A stretch of DNA of 64,000 bases from Bryoerythrophyllum caledonicum (lineage: Eukaryota > Streptophyta > Bryopsida > Pottiales > Pottiaceae): contig OZ020526.1 of assembly GCA_963971425.1 (NCBI GenBank), positions 17,203,173 through 17,267,172 of the forward strand. Reading direction: 5' to 3'. Both the position numbers and the translations under genes were made by a program. Every line of letters starts with the position of its first letter. Within the stretch, counting starts at the first letter, position 1. This document shows, one piece after another, positions 11,490-20,465 of the stretch. The notes beneath the pieces are model-generated. The model did not search any database. It worked only from the letters and a program-made list of their open reading frames with translations, and was not told the origin of the DNA.

Positions 11490-11739
11490 AAGAAGAACGC
11501 CGGTACCCTAAGGGGACCGGCGTGAATAAAGTGTCTGTTCGTTCCACTACTGAGACCATGCCCACCGGACAAGGAATTAGTAAGTTGGAACTACTTCCCC
11601 CTCTCGAGGGTAGACACTATGCAACAAGTAGCCAAGGAACCACAAGCCAACCAACTAGCCACAAACTAACCACAAATCAAGCAATTTAGTCAAGAAACCT
11701 CAGAACCAACTAGTCATGAAAATCAAGGCGGGGGAGAAT
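11490..11739 (-). repeat. LINE 3' UTR and tail, with a GC-rich terminal hairpin
   Basis: The terminal 120 bases (reverse of 11490-11610) recur at 17647-17764, 19394-19509 and 26190-26317. The last part folds into a stem, ACGCCGGT paired with ACCGGCGT (11497-11523), with a short loop. In the copy near 26285 the loop is CTTCG. A TTC repeat follows. A conserved structured 3' end is what stringent LINE reverse transcriptases recognise. TTGG-rich degenerate repeats (reverse of 11625-11700, GGTTGGTTTG-like) lie between the stop of ORF2 and this tail. Confidence 0.75.
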
Positions 11740-12215
11740 TTAAGGGGGGTCCTGTGTATCGGGGAGGGCTTGATTGTTTTGGATTTTGCGTTTATGTAGG
11801 AGAATGGACATGGCATATTGGGTAGCAATGGTGTTAATGTTTTTAAAGGAGGTTTTAATTGTTTCAATGGGTATTTTGAAGGTATCTTCCAGAGATTTCA
11901 TAGATGGGATAAAGGTGGTGGCACGAGCGCCGGATGTGATTACAATAAGGGGGTCGACTTTCCATCCGAGTGCGATGATGTCGTCAATAAGGGGTTGGTA
12001 TTTATCTATTTTATTTTGGATTGTTTCCGGAGATAATCTATCGTTGCAATATGTGAATTCAATGAATTGAATGGTGTATTCTTGGTTGATGTTATCGGGT
12101 GGTGGGTCATTATATGGTAAACCTTTAACGCAAAGGATGTCCGGTTTTAACCGAGCGTTGCATTGACATCTTAGGGTCATACATGAGCATGGGAGTAGCC
12201 AAGGGGGAGGGTATT
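11740..12215 (-). pseudogene. LINE ORF2: C-terminal restriction-like endonuclease domain
   Basis: The second endonuclease of the element reads CQCNARLKPDIL, then about 20 residues later IQFIEFTYCNDRL, then KIDKYQPLIDDI and DPLIVITSGARATTF. The pattern R-x-KPD, then hydrophobic strand with acidic residue, then K-x3-Y-x2-L, is that of the PD-(D/E)xK nuclease of R2-, CRE- and Dualen-type elements. It ends at QALPDTQDPP with the ORF2 stop at 11740. Cys-rich residues just upstream (CSCMTLRCQC) fit the zinc-binding part that precedes such nucleases. The frame shifts relative to the upstream CCHC segment near 12215. A truncated copy of the same domain is at 25639-26030. Confidence 0.7.
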
Positions 12216-12302
12216 TTCTTGTGGGTGATTATTAAAAGTGCCGGCGTTCATTAATATGAAACATCTCAATTTATTATAGGAGGTGATTAGTTTTCGGACT
12301 TC

Positions 12303-12659
12303 TCATACCGCTTTATTATGTCTTTTAACAATTAGAGAGTGTATGTGGTGGTTTTGGCATTTGAGTAGAACATGGAGCCATGTGTCGGGGTCCGTTGAGG
12401 GGCATATGGGGCATGTTATGGATGGGAATCTTTCTATGCCAAAGAAGAGTTGTTTGCGAGCGTTTCCCATATATTGACCAGTACGGAATTTGATGAGGCA
12501 TGTTATTTCTGAGTCTGAGATGATGGGGTTTTTCCAAAAGTTTGTAGAGAGTTCATTGTCTATGTTGTTATTGTTAGTCCATTTTTCTATGTTAGGAATA
12601 TTTTCTCTGATTGTGTCAAGGTTGTTGTAGAGGTCTAGTTTTTTGAGATATTTGCCCAA
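12303..12659 (-). pseudogene. LINE ORF2: CCHC-like zinc motif between RNase H and the restriction-like nuclease
   Basis: The segment reads FRTGQYMGNARKQLFFG and then CPICPSTDPDTWLHVLLKCQ followed by NHHIHSLIVKRHN. C-x2-C-x(9)-H-x4-C followed by basic residues is the zinc motif that sits before the restriction-like nuclease in R2-type and Dualen-type elements. Its presence supports reading 11740-12215 as that nuclease. A stop follows HNKAV at 12303, and the coding sense continues with EVRKLITSYNKLRCFILMNAGTF, which looks like the same protein. Confidence 0.65.
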
Positions 12660-12719
12660 AAATCTAATTGGGCCTTTGTCGGGGGTGTCTTCTTTGGAAG
12701 GCCAATCTTCTTTTTGAAA

Positions 12720-13358
12720 TTAGTATGGGGTGGCATGGGCATGTTTGTGTGGGTCTTTGGCATTTTTGTGTGTTTTTTCTCGGCCTTCTTTTGCTAATTT
12801 GTCTGCTTGTTCGTTGCCATCAATGTTGGCATGGGCTCTCACTTTGTGGAGGGTTGTAATTTGTGTACGGTTTTGTAACATTTGGACCATTGACATTAGT
12901 ATGGTTCGGTCAGGGTGGCTGTTGTGCAGGGTAGGGTGCGTTATTTGAGTGTTTAGTAGGTAAAGTGCATTTATACAGTCGGTGAATATATGTGCGGGTT
13001 CATTGGTGTATTTTGTTGTGATGATTTGTAGTGTTTTGTGAATGGCCATGAGTTCTGCTCTAAGGATATTTTGTAGTCCGTGGAGTCTTTTGGCTAGTTT
13101 AATTTCCTTAGTAAAATTATATATGCCATAGCCAGCTTTTTCTCTGCGTCAGGATCCTGGGCTAATTTGTTCTGGTGGTTTAAAGGAGCCATCGATGTAA
13201 TAACTATGTGCGGGGTTAAATTTTGGTGTGGTGTGAGTTGGGTAGTCAGGGAGAGGAGGAGGTGTGACGGAGTAGTTTAGTGTGTTGTTGACATATTTTA
13301 GTTTTGACCATTTTTTACTTTTGTTTAGGGGGGTTTGTATGGGTGTTGGTGGGGCCAA
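12720..13358 (-). pseudogene. LINE ORF2: RNase H domain
   Basis: This degrades the RNA of the RNA/DNA hybrid during reverse transcription. All four acidic residues of the DEDD active site are visible: the first in HSYYIDGSF, the glutamate in NILRAELMAIHK, the third in HIFTDCINAL and the last in GNEQADKLAKEG, with a conserved histidine-type context in VRAHANIDGN. One in-frame stop lies after ISPGS near 13149. RNase H domains occur in plant L1 elements as well as in RandI/Dualen, so this domain alone does not place the family. Confidence 0.85.
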
Positions 13359-13370
13359 TTTTGTGTATAT

Positions 13371-13907
13371 TCAGTGTATGTTTAAATTGTTTGTTATGGA
13401 GGTAAGTTCGGCAAGTTGTTCTAGGGAACCTAGGGTTTGATTTTGATGATGGACGCATAGTATTTGTAATGTTGATGGTTTGATTTGGGGTTTATTTAGT
13501 TCGGGTGGGATAGTAGGTTCTTCATATGGTATTGTGTCTGCCTCAAATATTGTAATGATATGGGAATCTGGAAATTGGTTTAGATGTTGGTTGTTGTTTT
13601 GGTACCAATTGTTGTTCGGTGTGATGATTATTGTATTTGTGTTATTTGGATCGTGTTTGGCGGCAAGTCGAGCCCAATGTATTGCTTGTTCTATATCTTT
13701 TTCGTTGTGGGGGTGAGCTATACCTTTACCGATCCATTTATAGTCAAAGGCCTTTCCTAGGGATCCAGATACTTTATCTCTTTCGCAAGGTGAGTAGAAT
13801 TTTTTTAGTTTGGTAGAACATGTGACCGGGGAAGAAAAGTATGCTTGTTCAATGTTAAAGGATGTGATTAATGAGTCTAAGATGGAGATTGTAATTGTAT
13901 ATTGCAT
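13371..13907 (-). pseudogene. LINE ORF2: unassigned domain between RT and RNase H
   Basis: About 178 residues lie between the RT thumb and the RNase H domain. The visible core is AFDYKWIGKGIAHPHNEKD, IEQAIHWARLAAKHDPNNTN, TIIITPNNNWYQNNNQHLNQ and SHIITIFEADTIPYEEP, then LQILCVHHQN. The alternation of predicted helix (WARLAAKH), strand (TIIITP) and strand (HIITIFEAD) looks like a folded alpha/beta unit, not a disordered linker. It faintly recalls methyltransferase-like domains found in some other retroelements, but no catalytic motif is seen, so I make no functional call. Confidence 0.5.
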
Positions 13908-14109
13908 ATTTTTGAGGGGGTCTGTTTTTGGTATTCCGTATTTATATCTTTGGTATAGCCAGATTATTTCGGTTTCAAAGGGTTGGGTCGTTGGTTCGAT
14001 GTTTGTAGGAGTTTGTAGTTTTATATTGTATTGATTCCATAACCATTGGAGTCTAGTGATGGGGATGGTGTGTAAATGTCGGCCATTTTCTTCGTATAGA
14101 TGTGCTTGA

Positions 14110-15360
14110 TTGTTATTTATTTGGATTGTGTTTGAGGATGTAAGGATATCATTTTCGGGGTTGCATACTGTTGTGTGGATGTTTAAGAGAGGGATAATTA
14201 TGGGTGGTGTTACGGATCTTGAGTCTGAGTATTGTTCTTCGGGGTGGTGTGCTAGGATGATATCCGTTATGTTTTGTTTTGAATTTTTTGGTAGTATTGT
14301 TTTAGTTTTTTTGTGTTATGTGTGGAGGTGTTGGTGTCATGTTGTGGAAATAGGTCTCTTTGGGGAAGCCATTTATTGTATGTGTTATCATTGTGTTGCC
14401 ATTGGCATAAATATTTTGTGTATGTGTTTTTTATATTATTTGTGTCTGTATGTTGGATATGTTTATGGTTTATGATATTTTTAATGGGATATGTAGTAGG
14501 GCTTTTAGGAATGTATGTTGGGGGGCGGGGGTGGTATGTATGTGGAGGGTTACGGAGATAGGTTGTTGTGGGAATATTTCTTGGGATGGATGTTATTGTT
14601 GAGGGTGATGAATGGATCTTTAAGTATATGAGAGTATGGGTGTATGTTGCAAGGAGTATGACATGTAGTGGGGCATGTTGGGTGGCAAAATAGTTGTTTA
14701 GCAACATTTAGGGCACTTTTTATTAGTTTGGATGGGGTGAAGTGGTGGGTTTTGAAATCCTCATTGTTCATGATGTGTGTGCCGTTAGGTAAAGTAATTT
14801 GATTTAGTTCAAAAATATTTTTTGAGAGGAGTTTTTGTAGGAGCTTTTGGGAGAGTTGGGCATTGAGTGTATTATGATTTGGTGTTTCTTGGCGCCATAG
14901 TATTTCTAGTATTGTAGGATTAATGAGGAAGTTTGGGAGCGTACTTTTAAGGTGGGCTTTAGCTATATGTTTTAATAAGAAGAATGTTCTTGTTATTGGT
15001 GACCTTATGCAGTCACTTTTTTTAATTCTTGGTATGTTTTCGGCGCCACCATATTGGGCAAGGACATAGTGAATTAATCCATTATAAATTTTTCCAAGTC
15101 TTCCTTTATCGTTTAGAGCATCTTGCAATTGTTCGCCTATACATCGGAGGTATGCGTTTTTGAAGGAGAAAGCTTCAAGTCCAAAAAAATTATGTGGTAG
15201 TTGGGTTATTGCGTTTGACATACATTTTGGTAATCCACATATGGTTTTTTGTATGGCCATTATTTTTTTATCAAGTTTTTTGATAGCTGGCATAGAGTAT
15301 GGCACACTGTAGAAACTGTATGCCACACCTGGGCGTAGTACGGTATCAATCATTTTTATT
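14110..15360 (-). pseudogene. LINE ORF2: region after the RT palm (thumb and connection)
   Basis: The frame continues from the RT core as MKQKIKMIDTVLRPGVAYSFYSVPYSMPAIKKLDKKIMAIQKTICGLPKCMSN (15380-15220). That is the usual LINE thumb motif, in which a conserved stretch ends in 'K.I..LP' before a helical region. The downstream part down to 14550 is open and helical, then turns Thr/Asn-rich (TYTHTLIYLKIHSSPSTITS, HTDTNNIKNTYTKY) with frame changes near 14550 and 14270. I see no catalytic site. Confidence 0.6.
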
Positions 15361-15367
15361 TTTTGTT

Positions 15368-16990
15368 TCATGTTAGTTCTTTGCATTGTTTGATGAGTTT
15401 CGTCGTTGTGGTGTGGATTTGGATTTTCCATTTTAGTGAGGGAACAAGGTTTGTGCCTAAGTATATGTATGGTTCATTTTGGTGTAGTATGGGGATCGGT
15501 TGATTGCGGTAATTGATGTTCGAGGCTTGCATTAGGGCTTTGAAAGTGGTAGGGTTCAATTTGGATTTGTTTAGGCATCCGGTAGCGGCACATTTTGGGA
15601 CACCTACGTCCATACCGGCCCATTTACAATATCTATCAATTTTGTTTAGTTGTATTTGTATATGTTTGATTTTGTTAGTTATGACGGCAAGGTCATCTGC
15701 ATATGCGGCAGAGTTTATTGTGACTTGTGATGTACCAAACGTATATCCGTTGTTGCCTCTTTCTAGCCATCTAAGTAGTGGTTCTATGAATATAATGAAT
15801 AGATATGGGCTAAGGGTGTCCCCTTGTATAGTTCCTCTTTGTATGGGTATAGATTTTGTTTTCCCAAAGTGTTCACCAATATAGTAGGTGGATGATTGGG
15901 AGTAGATGTTTCCTACAAGTGTAGTTGCATCTTTTGGGTAGCCAAGGTCCATCATTATTGTTAGTAGTCGCGGATGGTCTATTGAGCCAAAGGCGTTTTT
16001 AAAGTCAACGTATAATATGTATATATCTTGGTTAGTGAATTTTGCGTCTTCTAGTGCGGCTATTATGGTTTGTATTTGTCGGGCGGTACTTCTCTCTGCT
16101 CTAAATCCTTGATTATCCTGTAAGATTTTGAATTTTTCACCGTATGAGGATAGTATGGAGGTAAGTGTACTAGTGAAGAGTTTGTATATTGTGTTAGCTA
16201 GTGCAATTGGCCTATGGTTGGGTAGTATAGGTGGGTCACCTTTTTTGTATAGTAAAATTGTTGCACTTGATTTCCATGAGGTTGGTTTTTGTTTTTGTTT
16301 ATAGCAGTGGGAGAAGAATAAGAATAGTAATTTATGAAACCTTGGCGGCATGTTTTTGAGTATTGAATTTTGTATGCGGTCTGGGCCTGGGGCTTTGTTG
16401 TTACCAAGATTTTGAAGGCATGTGTCGTATGTGGTTCTATTAAGGTATTGATGTAGTGGAATTTCTGGTTCGCCTCTTTTGTCCAGGATGTATCCATCTA
16501 GGTCATGCCATGGATATTGGCGTACTGCACATTTACATTTGTTTTGATGTTGTGGTTGGTAATTACATGTTGGTACTATTGGTCTATTGGTTTTTGTTTG
16601 TTGGTTGAATATTTCATTTGCAATGTCTTCGGGGTTAGTTAGAATATTATTAAATTGGTCTGTGATACAATTTAGTGGTAGGGATTCTAGATTCTTAAAT
16701 ACTTTTCTGTTAATTTTCTTAGGGCTAATTTCATAGATGTGTCTATATTTTTAGATGTATTTTTTAATGTTATCTTTGGTGTGTTTTGAGGTTATTTTTC
16801 TGGCTTGTATGTTGGCATTTTTTGCAATTAGTGCGATCTCATTTATCCATGTATTGTGGGGCAGATCCGGGGGCGGTGGGGTAGGAATTTGGGTATGTTG
16901 TATAGTTAGTAGTTCATTGCATATAGGGTGGTTGCGCCATTGAGAATTATTTTTTACAAGTCTTATAGTTTTTTGTATAACATGGAATGT
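15368..16990 (-). pseudogene. LINE ORF2: reverse transcriptase domain
   Basis: This carries out target-primed reverse transcription. Motifs in order are SSATILLYKKGDPPILPNHR and PIALANTIYKLFTS, then FRAERSTARQIQTI, ILYVDFKNAFGSIDH (motif A aspartate), IQRGTIQGDTLSPYLF (motif B), AYADDLAVI (catalytic YADD) and KCAATGCLNKSK, followed by PYIYLGTNL. The frame from 16351 to 15368 is open. Further N-terminal RT sequence (NKAPGPDRIQNS-type, read as the reverse of 16360-16400) continues in another frame up to about 17000. The motif spelling is that of APE-type non-LTR elements, not of LTR elements. Confidence 0.9.
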
Positions 16991-17279
16991 AGTGAGATGT
17001 TGTTTCCAAGTTTTAGAGAGTTTTCGTGGTAGATATCCTCCTTGCTGAGATGTTCTGTTTGTTAACTAGGGTGTTGGATGGGCTCTACAAGTTTGTTCTA
17101 GTGTGTTGGAGATTTCTTTGATGAGTGTATCTAGGGTTTCACATGCTTCTTGCCATTGTACTTGTGATAGTTGATTGTTATTTTCAAGAGTATTTATGAG
17201 GGAGTCTATTAGCATGGATTGTTCTTCAAAGAATTTTGTGTTGAATTTTTCTAAGTTGCCTTTTGGAATGGGGTTGAGT

Positions 17280-18245
17280 ATGCGTATAGTGTCATTGTTT
17301 AGGATTGTGGGTATTCTTATTAATTAAGGTGTTATTTGGAATGTGTAAATGTATAGGTGTGTGGTCCGAGTTGAGAATAGCATCTTTGTTTGTTGTAGAG
17401 GTATATTGTGTATTGTTGTTGGTATTTATATAAAATCCATCTATTAGACTCCAATCGCTATAATTGTAACCGCCTTGTCTAGAGAATTGTGTATCGGTTT
17501 TTATGTAAGTGAGGTTTAAGTTTTATGTGAAGTGACGCCATTGGTAGTCTACAGTTTGGGGAGTGGTACTATGGTTTCCGTTTGGCATCCGATTAATGCT
17601 ATATCTCTATTAAAGTCTCCGCATAGTATATATGTGTGATTGGGGTAGGGAAGTAGTTCCAGCTCACTAATTCCTTGTCCTCTGGGCATGGTCTTAGTAG
17701 TGGAACGAACAGACACTTTATTCACGCCGGCCTCTTTCGGAGACCTGCGTTCTTCTTCTTCTTCTGTGTGATTGGGGTTGTTATTTATTTGAGATGTGAT
17801 AGTGTTTTGTATGTCATTAATGAATCTAGTATCTTCGGGGTGAGATGGCATATACATGTGGAGGACTAGCCACGGTTGTAGTGGATAATTAGTGATTTTG
17901 ATTATTTGGAGATAAGGGGATATGTGCATTGGGGTGGGGATTTTTTTGATGTTGCCCGGGAAAGAATATTTTTTATGTATTAGTGCAAGGAGACCACCGC
18001 GTCCCGGTGTATATGGTCTCCGTTGTTGAATACATCTTGTAAGTGCATGTGTATTGTTGAAAATGAGTTTATAGTCTTGAAATAAGTTTTGTATGTATTT
18101 TGTGGATTGTGTGGTGGATAGTTTTGTTTCTTGTATAACTATAATGGCTGGCGGTGTGTTTGTATGTGTGACCAAATTTTGTAAGCTGGGGAGGGCGGTG
18201 TTTAGAGAGGAGGCATTCCATGTGATTATATATGTATTTTCTTGG
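17280..18245 (-). pseudogene. LINE ORF2: APE-type endonuclease domain, carrying a 132-bp in-frame insertion
   Basis: The apurinic-type endonuclease nicks the target. It starts YIITWNASSLNTALPSLQNL (18240-18185), followed by IVIQETKLS with the catalytic glutamate, GRGGLLALIHKK, PLQPWLVLHMYMPSH, YILCGDFNRD (near 17600) and, in another frame, NYSDWSLIDGF and ILNSDHTPIHLH with the catalytic SDH histidine near 17360. Between NNNPNHT and a second PNHTYILCGDFN lies a short LINE-tail insertion. Its length plus the duplicated target is exactly 132 bases, so the frame stays open across it. Confidence 0.85.
17647..17764 (+). mobile_element. 118-bp 5'-truncated LINE tail inserted into the LINE's own endonuclease region
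   Basis: A perfect 14-bp duplication, TGTGTGATTGGGGT, flanks it (17633-17646 and 17765-17778). The insert is the last ~118 bases of the LINE 3' end in plus orientation (GGAAGTAGTTCCAGCTCACT to TTCTTCTTC), opposite to the host LINE. It is closer to the LINE tail at 11490-11610 than to the SINE tail at 19394-19509, so it is probably a severely truncated LINE copy. It encodes EEEEERRSPKEAGVNKVS-like sequence when read in the host frame. Confidence 0.85.
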
Positions 18246-18873
18246 TTTGATCTAATGTTTTGATTTTGAGGAGGGATGTAGGGAAGAGGTGGGGGTGGGT
18301 GGGTGTATTCTGGTATAGGGTCTAGACATTTTAGTGATTCATTTATGAGGTTGTTAGGGAGGTAAGGGAATTTTAGTTTTATTGTATCATTTGAGGGTGG
18401 TATGTCTTGACTATGTAAGAAGTCGTATAATCTTTTATGTATTGAATTCTCATGGGTTAAAATACTTTGGTTTTCTTCAAGGAATTTTGTATAGAGCTGT
18501 GGGGTATGAATGTGTCTTTCGGGTGGGTTTTGTAAGTTTGATAGGGTTTATAGGAGTGTGTCGGTCCATGATGTTATAGTCGGGTTTTGTGGGTTTAAAA
18601 GGCGATTGCATTCGTCTATGTTTGGATGGATAGTAATCACCAAGGCGTATAAGATGTATGGCGATGGATGTATATTTTGTTGTTGTATGTATTGGGCTAT
18701 GTTTGTGTGTGTGATGTTGTGTGTTAGGTGTAGTGTGTGTGTGGTTTTTAACAGGGGTGCAAATGTTTGGGCGATGTGTCTATATTCCGGTTGTAGTTTG
18801 ATAGTATTTGGTATAAAGTATAGTTTGGCATTTTTCTTATGTGGCGTAGGGTGTCTTTTTAGTATATTAGGCA

Positions 18874-18957
18874 TGGGTCCCGGGTTGGTTTCTATGTCAC
18901 CACCTAGAATTAGTAGTAGTTTATAGTGTTTAGGTTTTTGTGTTATTATTATTTTTT
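18874..18957 (-). other. 2A (ribosome-skipping) peptide motif in LINE ORF2
   Basis: The minus strand reads KPKHYKLLLILGGDIETNPGP followed at once by MPNILKRHPTP. D-I/V-E-x-N-P-G-P with a preceding hydrophobic helix is the 2A consensus of picornaviruses, also reported in several APE-type LINEs. It would release the N-terminal region of ORF2 from the nuclease/RT polyprotein at the G-P junction. The frame is open from 18957 to 18548. A stop lies just upstream (18958-18960), and the N-terminal coding sense sits in the next frame, so this copy has a break there. Confidence 0.8.
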
Positions 18958-18960
18958 AGG

Positions 18961-20465
18961 ATACTTATTTTTTGTGTGTATGTTAGTGTTAAATCTCGGT
19001 ATTGTGTGGTTTTATTTATCTTTTCGTATTTGGTTTTGTTTTGATTTTCTTCTAGGGGTGTTTTATAGTAGTGTGGGTTGTTGATGTGTTTTTTGGGAAG
19101 GTTGTGTAGTTTAGTGAATATATTGGATTTTGGGTTAGTCCATTGAGGGTCTATTGGTTTGTATATCTTTTGTAAGGCACCACGGCCTTGGTGTAGTGGT
19201 TTGAGTCATGGCACACCAGTGAGGTGGTTGTGAGTTCAAATCCCCATGCCGGCGTGGGACCTACCACCATAGTCCACCCAACTATGGTGGGGGTCTTGAG
19301 ACCTCGTTGTATGGGTACCCAAAAAGCCCTTGGGGGGGATGACATGTTGGTTGTCTTTAAGGCACTTAGTGTAGAAAAGTGTTTACCTTCGAAAGGAGGA
19401 AGTAGCTCTAGATTCACTATCCTTTGTCCGGTGGCCATCGGATTAGTGTATAGAATGAACAAACACTATATTCACGCCGGTCTCTTCGGGGGCCAGAGTT
19501 CTTCTTCTTTATATCTTTTGTGTATTTTGGTTTTTTTCCGTATATGTGCTTATGTGTGTAATTTGGTGTATGTGTTTGTGTGTGTTTTTATATGTAGTTG
19601 TGTTAGTATATATGTTGAGATTTATGCTAGTGTTTGTTATGATGTTTGTATTAGTGTGTATTTTGGTATCTATACTGGTGTTTATACTTGTATTTGTATT
19701 AGTATAACGGTCGGTATTTTGGTATTTTATTTTGTTCGTTTTTGGTTGTATATTATTATTATTATTATTTTAATTTTTAATTTTTATGTAGGTGTGTACG
19801 TATATGTTCTTATGATGGTGTGTAGTTGTTTTTATGTATGTGTGTAGTTGTATATGTGTCTTTGTATTTGGTTTTACATTAACATTTATACATATGTTTG
19901 CGGTGGTATGATCCTTATTTGTTTAAATATTTATTTTTGTATCCGTATTAGTATTCCAACCGATATTTGTGTAGGTGTTCGTGCTAGTATTTTTACCATT
20001 ATTTGTGTTAGTATTTGTATTATTTTTCGTGCCAGTATTTGTATTAGTATGCGTGTAGACTACAATATTTGTACCATCATCCGTATAGTATTTTGGACTA
20101 TATGTTATATAGTGTAGTATTATCTTGAATTCTTTGTAGGATTTTAGGAAAATGTATAATACAAGTTTATTTTGAATATGTATAACTTTTGTATAGTTTC
20201 TTGTGTAGAATGTATTTGGGTTTGTGTATGTATTGGTAAGTATGTTTGTACACCTTTGTATGTATAAGTATATAGGTTTGTATTTAGTTTTGCAAGAAAT
20301 ACAGTGGGTGTAGGTTTTGTGTATAAAGTAGTCTAATTTGCCATACTTATCACATACTATGATGAAAATACTAGTTACTTTGTAGTCTTTGATCTCTACA
20401 TGTTTGACGGTTGTCTTCCAAGCTTGGTTTGCCAATTGAGCTTGTGATGGCTTGCATTGTTGCAT
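18961..20465 (-). pseudogene. LINE ORF2: N-terminal region, Asn/Thr/Tyr-rich
   Basis: A frame starting MQQCKPSQAQLANQAWKTTV at 20465 overlaps the end of ORF1 by about 95 bases. It reads VEIKDYKVTSIFIIVCDKYGKLDYFIHKTYTHCISCKTKYK and then turns into low-complexity NTNTNTNT and TYTN repeats down to 19923. After several frame changes and the SINE, a further stretch (LQKIYKPIDPQWTNPKSNIF to KNNNNTKT) leads into the 2A motif. The order suggests that ORF2 began near 20465 with a region released by 2A. Dualen of Chlamydomonas has a protease upstream of its nuclease, but no protease motif is recognisable here. Confidence 0.45.
19174..19509 (+). mobile_element. tRNA-derived SINE, 336 bp, sharing the LINE 3' tail
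   Basis: The 12-bp duplication TATATCTTTTGT flanks it (19162-19173 and 19510-19521). An RNA polymerase III A box, TGGTGTAGTGG (19189-19199), and a B box, GTTCAAATC (19234-19242), stand 35 bp apart in tRNA-like sequence. A unique body follows, and the last ~115 bases match the LINE 3' end (AGGAAGTAGCTCTAGATTCA, the ATTCACGCCGG hairpin arm and a TTC repeat). This is the usual build of a SINE that borrows a LINE's reverse transcriptase through a common tail. It lies in the N-terminal part of LINE ORF2, in opposite orientation. Confidence 0.88.

Noticed and set aside
14110-14475. 121-codon plus-strand frame rich in Cys, Trp and Tyr
   Set aside because: It is the antisense of the Thr/Asn-rich part of LINE ORF2.
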